Shown: positions 26,069-34,619 of the stretch, piece by piece | How positions within the stretch are numbered: the first letter of the stretch is position 1 | Layout of the letters: each line of letters opens with the position of its first letter | DNA from: an uncultured Erythrobacter sp. | GTDB lineage: Bacteria > Pseudomonadota > Alphaproteobacteria > Sphingomonadales > Sphingomonadaceae | Assembly (NCBI RefSeq): GCF_947502395.1 | Contig: NZ_CANMZM010000001.1 | Span: 806,001 to 870,000, forward strand | DNA: 64,000 bases | Direction: 5' to 3' | Translations under genes and position numbers: made by a program | The notes under the pieces: model-generated | What the model was told of the DNA's origin: nothing | The model's input: the letters and a program-made list of their open reading frames with translations, nothing else | Database searches by the model: none

Positions 26069-26103
26069 GCATTGTCTGCCGCCTTGGGGGCAGACAATGC
26101 CCA
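26069..26103 (+). terminator. Strong hairpin after mucR
   Basis: GCATTGTCTGCC (26069-26080) pairs with GGCAGACAATGC (26089-26100) over 12 perfect base pairs and an 8-base loop, followed by ccatttccc. The T-tract is weak, but position and stem strength fit transcription termination. Confidence 0.7.
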
Positions 26104-26229
26104 TTTCCCACTCATCTGTGGACACGATTCAATAGGCACCTAACTTGAGCATTTGATCAAGCATCGGTAAGGAAAGACGTGTTCAACGCCGGACTTGCCC
26201 GGCACCGAGAAACTCAAGGAAGTATTGGC

Positions 26230-26652
26230 TTGAGCCAGAAAATCGATCTCGAACAGTTGTGCGCCGAAAAAGGTCTGCGCATCACGGAGCAACGACGCGT
26301 TATCGCCCGGGTCCTTTCAGAAAGTGAGGACCATCCCGACGTAGAGCTTTTGCACGAGCGGGCATCCGCCATCGATAGCAAGATTTCGATCGCGACAGTC
26401 TATCGAACCGTCAGGCTCTTCGAGGAAGCGGGCATTCTTGATCGCCATGATTTCGGCGACGGACGCTCGCGCTATGAACCAGTGCCCGAGGCGCATCACG
26501 ATCACCTGATCGATGTTGAGACCGGCAAAGTGGTGGAATTCGTCGATCCGGAAATCGAAGCTTTGCAAAAGCAGATCGCTGAGAAGCTGGGCTATCGCTT
26601 GGTCGATCACCGGATGGAGCTTTACGGCGTTCGCCTTTCGCGCGACAGCTAG
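26230..26652 (+). CDS. fur: Fur family metal-responsive repressor
   Basis: The 140-residue protein starts SQKIDLEQLCAEKGLRITEQRRVIARVL and has the winged helix with ISIATVYRTVRLFEEAGILDR (about 50-70). The metal-binding region HHDHLIDVETGKVVEF is typical of true Fur/Mur. It lacks the C-terminal CxxC pairs of Zur/PerR-type members. I chose TTG 26230 with AAGGAAG upstream because it gives normal Fur length; the longer frame from GTG 26179 adds 17 atypical residues. In alphaproteobacteria Fur homologues may sense manganese or iron. Confidence 0.9.
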   Translation: MSQKIDLEQLCAEKGLRITEQRRVIARVLSESEDHPDVELLHERASAIDSKISIATVYRTVRLFEEAGILDRHDFGDGRSRYEPVPEAHHDHLIDVETGKVVEFVDPEIEALQKQIAEKLGYRLVDHRMELYGVRLSRDS

Positions 26653-26663
26653 AGCACCACGAT

Positions 26664-27608
26664 ATGACTGAATATCCGGCCGCCAGCCCCGCTTCTGACG
26701 CGCTTGCGCAAACTCGCGGGGATGAGCGCGCATGGGGCGTTCGCGTAGCGGCTGCTCGTGGCGAGTCGACCGCGATTTCGCTACGAGGGTGGTTCAGAAT
26801 CATCGTCCGTACGCTTATGCTTGCCACTTTGATCATTTTGATGGTGCCCCTGCACTATCTCTACCGTATCTTCGCGTACGGCTCCCCCTTTCCAATGTGG
26901 TTCCTCCGATTCGCTGCAAGGATTTCGGGCGCGAAGGTTAAGGTCCACGGCACGCATCTCAAGCGCGATGTCTTTTACATGGCCAACCATGTCTCGTGGC
27001 TTGATATCCTGAGCCTTGCGGGCGCTTGCGGAACTGCATTTGTCGCCAAGGCAGAGCTTGATCGCGCGCCAGTCGTCGGTTGGCTGGCGAGAATGAACCG
27101 CACCGTCTTCGTCAAGCGTGAGGCACGCATGAGCGTGGCGGACCAGATCAATGCGCTCAAAGAGGCATTGGCTGACAATTGGTCGGTCACTGTTTTTCCC
27201 GAAGGCACAACTACAGATGGGCAATCGCTCCTGCCCTTCAAGACCAGCATGCTCTCTGTGCTCGAGCCCCCTCCCCCTGGTGTTATGGTGCAACCCGTGC
27301 TGATCGATTACGGCCAAGTGGCCGAATGGATCGGATGGATCGGTGAAGAAGGTGGGCTGAACAACGCCAAACGAGTCCTTTCACGCAAGGGTACTTTCCC
27401 TTTGAACATCCACTTTCTCGAACCGTTTAGCCCAGCTGATTATCGCGGCCGCAAAGCTATCAGCGTTGAAGCGCGTCGTCGGATCGAGGAGGCGCTTTGT
27501 GAAGCGCTGGGAAAGCCGCTGCGTAGCTTCGCGCACGATGTGCCACCGATCCGGTATTCGGCGAGCCAGGGCAGAACCGTCCACGACGTGGACTCCCTCC
27601 ACGGTTAA
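26664..27608 (+). CDS. plsC: 1-acyl-glycerol-3-phosphate acyltransferase (PlsC family)
   Basis: The 314-residue membrane protein has a hydrophobic N-terminal helix near 45-70 and the acyltransferase motifs NHVSWLDI (HX4D, near 108), FPEGTTTDG (near 178) and a downstream Pro-rich substrate motif. It adds the second acyl chain to lysophosphatidic acid. It starts 11 bases after fur. In sphingomonad genomes I know, fur and this gene are followed by miaB; here a LysR gene and the inverted block follow instead. Confidence 0.9.
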   Translation: MTEYPAASPASDALAQTRGDERAWGVRVAAARGESTAISLRGWFRIIVRTLMLATLIILMVPLHYLYRIFAYGSPFPMWFLRFAARISGAKVKVHGTHLKRDVFYMANHVSWLDILSLAGACGTAFVAKAELDRAPVVGWLARMNRTVFVKREARMSVADQINALKEALADNWSVTVFPEGTTTDGQSLLPFKTSMLSVLEPPPPGVMVQPVLIDYGQVAEWIGWIGEEGGLNNAKRVLSRKGTFPLNIHFLEPFSPADYRGRKAISVEARRRIEEALCEALGKPLRSFAHDVPPIRYSASQGRTVHDVDSLHG

Positions 27609-27647
27609 GGCCGAGTTGCCGCCTCGCTACAGGCGCGATTAATCAGA

Positions 27648-28532
27648 CTAAAGGTCAGCCCGAACCAGCCAATCGTGAAACAGCCTGACAGGGCGCGATT
27701 CGAGCGCGGTGGGCTTGCACACAAACCAATAGCTGTAAGGGCTATGAACCTCTGGCCCCGGCAAATTGGTCAAGCGATTGTCAGCCGCGCGCCGCAAGTG
27801 GTCATCGTGCATAATCGCAATGCCGAGCCCTTGAGCTGCCGCCTCGAGCATCAGCGCGCCGGAATCATAGTGATCAATTGCTGCCGGTTCGAGGTCTTCA
27901 AGATTGTTGGCCTTCTTCCAGGCAACAAAACTCTCCGGCAGTTCATTGTGAATGAGGAAGGTCTGCTTGCCCAAGATCTCTTCATTCATCACTTCGCCAA
28001 TCACGCCCGCTGCGGAGCGCGAACAGATAGCGTGGACGAGATTGTGATCGAGCCTCACTGCGTGCAGACCACTGGCCGGCCCGCGAGACAGAATGATCGC
28101 AGCGTCAAGCGTGTCGCCAACCCGGTCTTCGAGATGTGGGGCGGTATCAATATCAATATGCAGCAGTGGGTGACGCTTGCGCAGCTCGCCAAGGCGCGGA
28201 AACAGGCGTTGGCTGCCAAACATGGGCAAAACTCCCAAACGCAGGCGCAGCAAAGCGATATTGTCGGACTGGCTTTCCACCGCACGGGCAAGCGCTTCCA
28301 TATGCGGGTTTACCGCCTCGTAGAAAGCCTGTCCCTCATCGGTGAGCTGCATCGATTGACGCGCGCGTGTGAAAAGCTTTTTCCCGACAAATTCTTCCAG
28401 ATTGGTGATCCTGCGCGACAGCGCGGAAGGGCTCAAACCAATCTCTTCCGCGGCTGCACGCGCCGATCCCAAACGGACCGTGCGCATAAAGGCTTCAAGC
28501 GCTCGAAGCGGGGGAAGACGACGTGACGGCAT
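27648..28532 (-). CDS. LysR family regulator, GcvA-like
   Basis: The 294-residue protein begins MPSRRLPPLRALEAFMRTVRLGSARAAAEEIGLSPSALSRRI, the GcvA-type LysR winged helix, with a substrate-binding domain from about 90. It converges with plsC and is not divergent from an obvious target, so its regulon cannot be guessed. It lies at the border between plsC and the corC-ybeY-phoH-miaB block. Confidence 0.88.
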   Translation of the reverse strand: MPSRRLPPLRALEAFMRTVRLGSARAAAEEIGLSPSALSRRITNLEEFVGKKLFTRARQSMQLTDEGQAFYEAVNPHMEALARAVESQSDNIALLRLRLGVLPMFGSQRLFPRLGELRKRHPLLHIDIDTAPHLEDRVGDTLDAAIILSRGPASGLHAVRLDHNLVHAICSRSAAGVIGEVMNEEILGKQTFLIHNELPESFVAWKKANNLEDLEPAAIDHYDSGALMLEAAAQGLGIAIMHDDHLRRAADNRLTNLPGPEVHSPYSYWFVCKPTALESRPVRLFHDWLVRADL

Positions 28533-28626
28533 GGAATTCAGCTCCTTTGCAAGGAGCTACGAGCGGCTACGCAAGCGGGATGCAAAAAAGCGAAGCGAAT
28601 TTCGGAAGACCCATATTTGGGTGACA

Positions 28627-29568
28627 TTACTGCAAGTCACTTTCGGTTGGCTTCGGCTCAGGAGCATGGAGCCGGAGGCGTTTCACATGGGTTTCATCAC
28701 CCGCTGTGACTTCAATGCGCCAACCGCTGGGATGTTCCAGCATGGATCCCACAGAGGGCACGGCTTCCGCCAAAACGAAGGCCAAACCGCCCAATGTGTC
28801 TACCGCTTCCTCAACTTCTGCAAGACGCGGATCGACCGCACTTGCGACATCCTCAAGCTCTGCGCGGGCATCGCAATCCCACATGCCCTGCCCAATTGGA
28901 ACGATCAGCTCCTCGGGCGTTTCGTCGTGCTCATCCTCAATTTCACCAACGATTTCTTCGACTAAGTCTTCGATAGTGATAAGGCCATCGGTCCCCGAAA
29001 ACTCATCGAGCACTACAGCCAAGTGCACCCTGCGCGCGCGCATGTCCGCAAGCACATCCAAGGCACCACGCGTTTGCGGGACATAGAGGGGCTGACGCAT
29101 CAGCACCGTCCAATCACTTGGCGGGGCCTTGCCGGTGGCGACATAGGCAAACACGTCTTTGATGTGAATCATGCCAATCACATCATCCAAAGTGTGGCGG
29201 TAGACCGGCATGCGCGAATGGCCATGTTCGGCAAATTGCGCGACCAATTCGTCCCAACCAAGGCTTGCGTCAACCGCAACAATTTCGCCGCGCGGGACGG
29301 CTACATCGTCGGCATCGTGCTCCGAGAAGTGCAGCAGGTTACGCAGCATCTGGCGCTCGACCGTTGAAAGGTCGCCATTGCCGGTTCCGTCTTCGCTGCT
29401 GTGATCGGAGCGATCGCCATTTTCGCCTTCGTGCTCGTCGATTGTCTCTTCGAGTTGCTTACGCAAGGACCGCGTGCCGTCACCGGCACCAACCATTTTC
29501 TTAATGAGGGGCCACAACCCCTTGCTACTCTCCGCGTCTCCCGCGGCGGCGCTACTGCTATCGGGCAT
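28627..29568 (-). CDS. corC: CBS-domain/CorC_HlyC protein (CorC/YbeX type)
   Basis: The 313-residue soluble protein has an acidic N-terminus, two CBS repeats (about 80-200: VAVPRGEIVAVD, GHSRMPVYRHTLDDVIGMIHIKDVF, DEFSGTDGLITIEDLVEEIVGEIEDEHD) and a CorC_HlyC domain at the end. It lacks the membrane part of full HlyC/CorC transporters. YbeX-type proteins sit next to YbeY and are linked to magnesium homeostasis and ribosome function. It follows ybeY by 23 bases. Confidence 0.92.
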   Translation of the reverse strand: MPDSSSAAAGDAESSKGLWPLIKKMVGAGDGTRSLRKQLEETIDEHEGENGDRSDHSSEDGTGNGDLSTVERQMLRNLLHFSEHDADDVAVPRGEIVAVDASLGWDELVAQFAEHGHSRMPVYRHTLDDVIGMIHIKDVFAYVATGKAPPSDWTVLMRQPLYVPQTRGALDVLADMRARRVHLAVVLDEFSGTDGLITIEDLVEEIVGEIEDEHDETPEELIVPIGQGMWDCDARAELEDVASAVDPRLAEVEEAVDTLGGLAFVLAEAVPSVGSMLEHPSGWRIEVTAGDETHVKRLRLHAPEPKPTESDLQ

Positions 29569-29591
29569 GGCCCTTACGACGTTTCCTCCGT

Positions 29592-30077
29592 TTAAAGTCT
29601 GTCACCATATGGGTCCGCAATACCCATTTTTGCAAGAGCGGTTATCTCCAAAGCCTCCATCGCCTGCGCTTCTTCGTCAGAATGAACGTGATCAAAGCCG
29701 GCAAGATGCAGCAATCCATGGATAATGAGATGTGCAGCATGGTGTTCTAAGGCGACGCCCTTTTCGTCCGCTTCGCGGGTACAGGTCTCGTAAGCGAGCG
29801 CAATGTCACCGAGCATTTGCGGCGGGCCTTCTGGTGTCAGTTCGAGCAGTTCGTCCCGGGCTAACATCGGAAAGCTCAGCACATTGGTTGGATTGTCGCG
29901 CTGGCGCCATTCGCGGTTGAGCGTGTGGACTTCGGCATCTGAAGTGAAAAGCAGACTGGTCAAAAGGCGCGCGTTAGCAAGTTCAGGAGCCACCTTGCCC
30001 GCAGCTTCGGCCGCTCTCCTCGCCAGCGCCTCCCAGCCCCCTTCTGGCCAGTCTTCGATATCGATCTCAAGTTCCAC
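29592..30077 (-). CDS. ybeY: Endoribonuclease YbeY, 16S rRNA maturation
   Basis: The 161-residue protein has the UPF0054 zinc motif HLIIHGLLHLAGFDH (H-x3-H-x5-H) and the upstream NREWRQRDNPTNVLSFP. YbeY takes part in 16S 3'-end maturation and ribosome quality control. The open frame extends to 30161, but I place the start at GTG 30077 because the protein then begins MELEIDIEDW, like homologues. The upstream position is normally phoH; here accessory DNA lies between, so ybeY and corC need their own promoter. Confidence 0.9.
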   Translation of the reverse strand: MELEIDIEDWPEGGWEALARRAAEAAGKVAPELANARLLTSLLFTSDAEVHTLNREWRQRDNPTNVLSFPMLARDELLELTPEGPPQMLGDIALAYETCTREADEKGVALEHHAAHLIIHGLLHLAGFDHVHSDEEAQAMEALEITALAKMGIADPYGDRL

Positions 30078-30427
30078 GACGTTTCTCGTAATTACAACGC
30101 GTTGGGGAAAAGTTTGAGACACATGAGACACTGTACAAGAGCGAAAAACCCATCTGCCCATTCGCAGCCCGTTTCGACATCGCTTTGAGGAAGGATTGAG
30201 GAGGCCATTGAACCGACATTAGTACAGCAATGCTGCATTAGGAAAGCACGATCAATCTGACGCAAGCGTGCGGTAAGCTCGCGGAGCGACCATAAGCCCT
30301 CAAAAAGGACAAATATTCCTCTGCATCATTAATTATTCCTGCATATTCACCTTCAAGTTTTAACTCGACTTCGCGAGACTAGTCGCTGTCGCATATGAAA
30401 CTTGCGCTGCTTGAGGAGGGGTTCGAA
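30078..30427. other. AT-rich intergenic junction between ybeY and the XRE gene
   Basis: This is a divergent gap of 350 bases. The part nearest ybeY should hold a promoter for ybeY-corC, which are cut off from phoH. The part nearest the XRE gene (30300-30370) is AT-rich and contains two copies of ATTCCT(c)TGCAT-like sequence 20 bases apart. No transposase or perfect terminal repeats were found at this edge. Confidence 0.45.
30315..30344 (+). promoter_or_regulatory. Phased direct repeats, candidate XRE operator
   Basis: ATTCCTCTGCAT (30315-30326) and ATTCCTGCAT (30335-30344) start exactly 20 bases apart, about two DNA turns, some 85 bases before the XRE start codon. Autoregulation by the XRE protein is a natural guess. 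Confidence 0.35.
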
Positions 30428-31114
30428 ATGAGGTTTGGCGAGTATTTGAGGGAAACACGAGACAGGAGAGGATGGTCTCAGCCTGTCGCCGCTCAGCAAG
30501 TGGGTATTGAGCAGTCTTACCTTTCCAAACTCGAAACGGGAAAATCTTACCCAAGCGAAGAGATATTTGACAAACTGCAGAGCACATATGGTTTTGATGC
30601 AGGTGAAGTCGCCGGTCTGATCGATGGCGACGAGCTTCAGAAACTGAAAGAAGTGAGGTCCGTTCGCATCGCAATACTAGATCAAAACCAGACAGCTCAG
30701 GACAGCAATCGCAACTGGATGCTTGCTGGGCTGACCGGGCTGATGATTGGTGGTGCGCTTCTTGGAGGTGCAATAGTCCCAGATACTGCGGAGCGGCAAT
30801 ATATGTACCGTTCGGAAGGGTTCCTCCAGCCAGATGAATCCTTGACCGCTTATCATGCCATTCTCTCGCCGGACGATGGTCGCCATGCAGAAATGCTGTC
30901 ACGGATCAATCAGGACAACCTTCATTTGGACCAATACCGCGGAGAGAGTTTTGTCGAAACGAGCTCGCAAGGAAGGCGTTTTTACGAACTCATAGCGCAC
31001 CCTGAAACCAATAGTCACTCACCTCTGCGGTTCCTAATTATCCCGGCTTTTATGCTCCTTTTCGGAAGTGTGGGCTGCTTCTTCATTGCGCTACAAGGGA
31101 GGCAGAAGTCATGA
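30428..31114 (+). CDS. Membrane-anchored XRE-family regulator
   Basis: The 228-residue protein has an N-terminal HTH_3 domain (6-60: YLRETRDRRGWSQPVAAQQV, SYLSKLETGKSYPS), a linker, a membrane helix at about 97-117, an extracytoplasmic region of about 85 residues and a second helix at about 202-222 with a short basic tail. The DNA-binding and sensing parts are thus split by the membrane, as in one-component membrane regulators. I chose ATG 30428 with GAGGAGGGG upstream over ATG 30395. Its stop overlaps the start of the serine hydrolase gene (ATGA). G+C is visibly lower than in flanking genes. Confidence 0.85.
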   Translation: MRFGEYLRETRDRRGWSQPVAAQQVGIEQSYLSKLETGKSYPSEEIFDKLQSTYGFDAGEVAGLIDGDELQKLKEVRSVRIAILDQNQTAQDSNRNWMLAGLTGLMIGGALLGGAIVPDTAERQYMYRSEGFLQPDESLTAYHAILSPDDGRHAEMLSRINQDNLHLDQYRGESFVETSSQGRRFYELIAHPETNSHSPLRFLIIPAFMLLFGSVGCFFIALQGRQKS

Positions 31115-32610
31115 CCTACGCAAACCGCCATCCCTCCTGCATATGTGTAATGGCAAGGTATGTGTTTGGCGCCGCAAGTGCATTCACACTCGCTCTATGT
31201 ACGACGCAATCGGTAGCCTCAGAGTCAAATCCAGCAGAGCGAATAGACAAGTTTCTTGCAGAAGGCGCGGATAATGGCTTCTCGGGAGCCATTCTGGTGT
31301 CCGTGAATGGGAATGTCGTTCTGAACGAGGGTTACGGCCTTGCCAATAAGGAGGAAGAGTTACCCTTTACACCCGATACGGTCATCTCAATCGGCTCAGT
31401 TACGAAGCAATTCACGGCCACAGCGATACTGCTTCTTGTCGAACGATCGCAGCTCAGCGTGGACGACCCGGTCAGTCACTATTTCCCGGACTTACCGGAC
31501 AACAAGAAGAACATCACGATACATCAACTGCTTACACACTCATCGGGCCTCCCGCATTCAATAGGTGATGGTGATTTTGATCACATTCCCACGCATGAGT
31601 TTTTTAGTGAATTGTTCAACGGGGACCTGATGTTTGAGCCCGGCGAAAGGTACGGCTATTCAAACGCTGGTTACAGCGTCTTGGCACGGATCATCGAATT
31701 GCAGTCCGGCATGGACTATGAAAGCTTCATTGCGCACAATCTGTTCGGGCCTGCCGGGATGAAACGCACAGGCTACACATTGCCTCACTGGGACGACCTT
31801 GTGCTGGCGCACGCATACCAACGAAACATCATTGATCGCGGGACTATGATTGAGCGATTCAAAAGCGATGGCGCTGTTTCCTGGAACTTGAAGGGCAATG
31901 GTGGCATCCATTCGACACAGAATGACATGTATCTTTGGTACCTCGCACTTGAAAACAACACAGTTTTATCAAGCGAACTTACCAAGCAACTGACAACATC
32001 CTATATCGCCGAACAGGAAAGCGGCGACAGCCATTATGGATATGGCTGGGCAATATTCACGTCAGACCGCGACACCCAAATCATCACCCATAATGGTGGA
32101 AATGGCGCCTTTTTTCATGAGTTTCTTTGGTTGCCAGACGACAAAGCGGTCATCATCTTCTCAACCAATGCAACAAGCCAACAGGTTGAACGGACGTGGG
32201 CGATTGAGAAAATGCTCTTCAACGCATCATTCCAGCCAGAGCCAATCATCGAGAATGTTTATCAGCTCGTATTCGATTTCATGGCACAGCAGCCACCCGC
32301 GGAGATCACCAAGCTCAAATCAATATTGCGCTCACATTACGAGTCCGAGATTTCCTCGCCAACTGTGCTCAATCGGTTGGGGTACCTGAGTTTGCAGTTT
32401 CGTGAGGACAAACAATGGGCCGTGGAAATCTTCAGTTTCAATTCTCAGCTTTTTCCTGATGATCCCAATGTTTGGGACTCGCTCGGAGATGGCTATCGGG
32501 CGAATGGTCAGAAGGCGAAGGCAATAGATGCTTACCGATCGGCAGTCAGGCTTGGATCGCGGGAAAGCCAGACCAAAATCAATGAGCTTACAGATGCCGG
32601 CGTACGGTGA
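31111..32610 (+). CDS. Exported serine hydrolase (class C beta-lactamase fold) with C-terminal TPR-like region
   Basis: The 499-residue protein has a signal sequence (cleavage after SVAS near 38) and a penicillin-binding-like domain. Catalytic motifs are SVTK (S-x-x-K) in ISIGSVTKQFTA, YSN in GYSNAGYSVLA and HNGG in IITHNGGNGAF. After about residue 400 a TPR-like segment follows (WAVEIFSFNSQLFPDDPNVWDSLGDGY). Such proteins are usually esterases or D-amino peptidases, not resistance enzymes. It is translationally coupled to the membrane XRE gene. G+C is low: 22 of 60 bases at 31561-31620, against 34 of 60 at 29761-29820 in ybeY. Confidence 0.88.
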   Translation: MTYANRHPSCICVMARYVFGAASAFTLALCTTQSVASESNPAERIDKFLAEGADNGFSGAILVSVNGNVVLNEGYGLANKEEELPFTPDTVISIGSVTKQFTATAILLLVERSQLSVDDPVSHYFPDLPDNKKNITIHQLLTHSSGLPHSIGDGDFDHIPTHEFFSELFNGDLMFEPGERYGYSNAGYSVLARIIELQSGMDYESFIAHNLFGPAGMKRTGYTLPHWDDLVLAHAYQRNIIDRGTMIERFKSDGAVSWNLKGNGGIHSTQNDMYLWYLALENNTVLSSELTKQLTTSYIAEQESGDSHYGYGWAIFTSDRDTQIITHNGGNGAFFHEFLWLPDDKAVIIFSTNATSQQVERTWAIEKMLFNASFQPEPIIENVYQLVFDFMAQQPPAEITKLKSILRSHYESEISSPTVLNRLGYLSLQFREDKQWAVEIFSFNSQLFPDDPNVWDSLGDGYRANGQKAKAIDAYRSAVRLGSRESQTKINELTDAGVR

Positions 32611-32767
32611 AACTTTAGCGAGTTGCCGCAACGTCTTACAACCTAAAGATCCGACCAGAAACATACGCTCACAGATCCACGGCGGAATGTCCGCTCACAC
32701 CCCCAATGAAAGACCCTTGGGTTCCAAGTCGCGAGGCGAAATCCAGACATGCCCCAGAAAAACTGAC

Positions 32768-33808
32768 CTAGCCCACTCCCTCATAGGCCTCGACAATCCG
32801 GCCAACGATGGGGTGGCGAACCACATCGGCGGCGCTGAAGCGGATGGTGCCGAAGCCCTCGACATTCTCAAGCTTGTCGACCGCATCGGCAAGGCCGGAC
32901 ATGCGGTCACCGCCCGGAATGTCGACCTGTTTGGGGTCTCCACAAATTACCATGCGGCTGTTCTGGCCAAAGCGCGTCAGGAACATCTTCATCTGTTCGC
33001 GCGTGGTGTTTTGCGCCTCGTCTAAGATCACAAAAGCATCGGCAAGTGTGCGTCCGCGCATAAAGGCAATCGGCGCAATCTCTATCTCGCCGCTCTCGAT
33101 CCGCCGCTCGACCTGTTCGGGCGGCATGCAATCGTACAGCGCGTCGTAGAGCGGGCGCAGATAGGGATCGACCTTGTCCTTCATATCGCCAGGAAGGAAC
33201 CCAAGCTTCTCGCCCGCCTCAACCGCTGGGCGGGAAAGGATCAGGCGCTGAACGCTGCCGGTCATCAATTGCGAGACAGCTTGCGCAACTGCGAGATAGG
33301 TCTTTCCCGTACCAGCTGGACCCAATGCAAAGATTATGTCGTCACGCGAGAGGCTGCGCATATAGGTGATCTGGGTCGCAGAGCGTGGCACAATGGTCTT
33401 GCGCCGCGTGCGGATCATGATCGGCGGCTCTTCCTTCTCACCGCTAATGATGCCTTCCAAAGTCGGCTCGTTCGACATGGCGATAAGCGATTCAATCGCG
33501 CCCGCATCAAGATCCTGCCCCTGAGCCAGCCGGTCATACATGGTCGTCAGGGTTTCGCGCGCACGCGCCACCGCATCCTCGGCTCCCTCGATCAAGACCT
33601 TGTCACCGCGCGCGTGGATATAGACGTTCAGGCGGTTTTCGACCTGCACCAAATTGGCATCGAATTGACCGAAGAGAGCGCCCAGCAGCGACTGATTTTC
33701 GAAAGAAAGTTCGGCCCTTGCCCGCCCGCCGGCACCCTGACTCTCGTTAGAGTTGATCGCAGCCGGAACGACTGTCGGATCGATTGAACTCGTGGGTTTG
33801 CGTCCCAT
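32768..33808 (-). CDS. phoH: PhoH family ATPase
   Basis: The 346-residue protein has an N-terminal KH-like part, then the P-loop GPAGTGKTYLA, SRPAVEAGEKLGFLPGD and the Walker B stretch AFVILDEAQNTT. PhoH proteins are RNA helicase/nuclease-like ATPases found with YbeY. ATG 33808 is preceded by AAAGGA; ATG 33856 would add 16 residues and has a poor RBS. Normally ybeY follows directly; here a convergent XRE/serine-hydrolase pair intervenes. Confidence 0.93.
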   Translation of the reverse strand: MGRKPTSSIDPTVVPAAINSNESQGAGGRARAELSFENQSLLGALFGQFDANLVQVENRLNVYIHARGDKVLIEGAEDAVARARETLTTMYDRLAQGQDLDAGAIESLIAMSNEPTLEGIISGEKEEPPIMIRTRRKTIVPRSATQITYMRSLSRDDIIFALGPAGTGKTYLAVAQAVSQLMTGSVQRLILSRPAVEAGEKLGFLPGDMKDKVDPYLRPLYDALYDCMPPEQVERRIESGEIEIAPIAFMRGRTLADAFVILDEAQNTTREQMKMFLTRFGQNSRMVICGDPKQVDIPGGDRMSGLADAVDKLENVEGFGTIRFSAADVVRHPIVGRIVEAYEGVG

Positions 33809-33987
33809 AAGGTCCTTTGCACTTGAGCCATGCCTGCTGCGAGGAGAGGCCTTCATGAGTCGCAATGGTAGGCTCCCTTGCTCCTTTGGCAAGTTCAGGT
33901 GGTGGCTATGGCTGGGGAAACCCACCGCCCATTCGCAATGCGCACGCCGGTATGATATGAGAAAGTGCCCATCCGGAAGCAGAACTA

Positions 33988-34547
33988 ATGCTGGCCCGCG
34001 ACAGCCAACGCTGGGCCTTCGCCGGTGCAAGACAATCGGTCATCAATCGCATTGCAAGTCGAAGTGAAGGAGCAATCGGTTGGTCGCTGGTAGAATGTCG
34101 CAGGCCTAATGGCAGGCCGACCGGTCAAATCAATCTGAATGCAAAACCAGAACCGCGAACCCAATACGATATCTGCGGGCATGCACGCGACTCGGGCAAG
34201 CTGCCACCGAAGTATCGCAATCACATAATTTTGTCGGTTACTTTGCTCGATAGGCGGGCTGTTGAAGGTATGACAGCAAAACAGGTCGCCGACTATGCGA
34301 CCATGCAACACTTTTACTGATCGATCCGCAGTTCGAATCCCGTGAGACGACCATTCCGTCAATTTTGACGTTATTCAGTCGCACAGACACGGCCATGGAA
34401 GGATTGACGCAGCTCGATATGTCTCTTTTGACAGCGACCTATCAAGGCAAGCCTGCGGACCTTACTTATGCGACAAGCCGAGAGACAGCCCGGCGTCTGA
34501 TCAAGGGTGAACAGGTGAGTATAGACGAGAGTTTCGAACAATGGTAA
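33988..34547 (+). pseudogene. Decayed, frameshifted copy of the neighbouring exported-protein gene
   Basis: Two reading frames (33988-34320 and 34365-34547) together resemble the intact protein at 34620-35582. AKQVADYATMQ matches TQLADYASMR, and after a frame change ILTLFSRTD...LTQLDMSLLTATYQ matches ILTLFRDDD...LTTFDRALISKLYD. The first frame ends early at TGA 34318-34320 and the middle is shorter than in the intact protein. No good RBS or signal peptide remains. I read it as a duplicated gene that has decayed by frameshift and deletion. Identity is low but collinear. Confidence 0.65.
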
Positions 34548-34619
34548 GTGACATGCAAAGTTAGGTGCGTTGCTCTTTCGGACGATGGTCTATGGCCTCG
34601 GACGGAGAAAGGAGAAGCC

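Noticed and set aside
31111..32610. Beta-lactamase resistance determinant
   Set aside because: Active-site motifs fit esterase/peptidase-like members of the fold, and a TPR-like tail is unlike AmpC; no resistance claim is supportable.
34327..34353. tRNA 3'-end-like string (gttcgaatccc...gacgacca) as an island attachment site
   Set aside because: The T stem does not pair, there is no matching acceptor arm or integrase, and the bases fall inside a decayed coding region.
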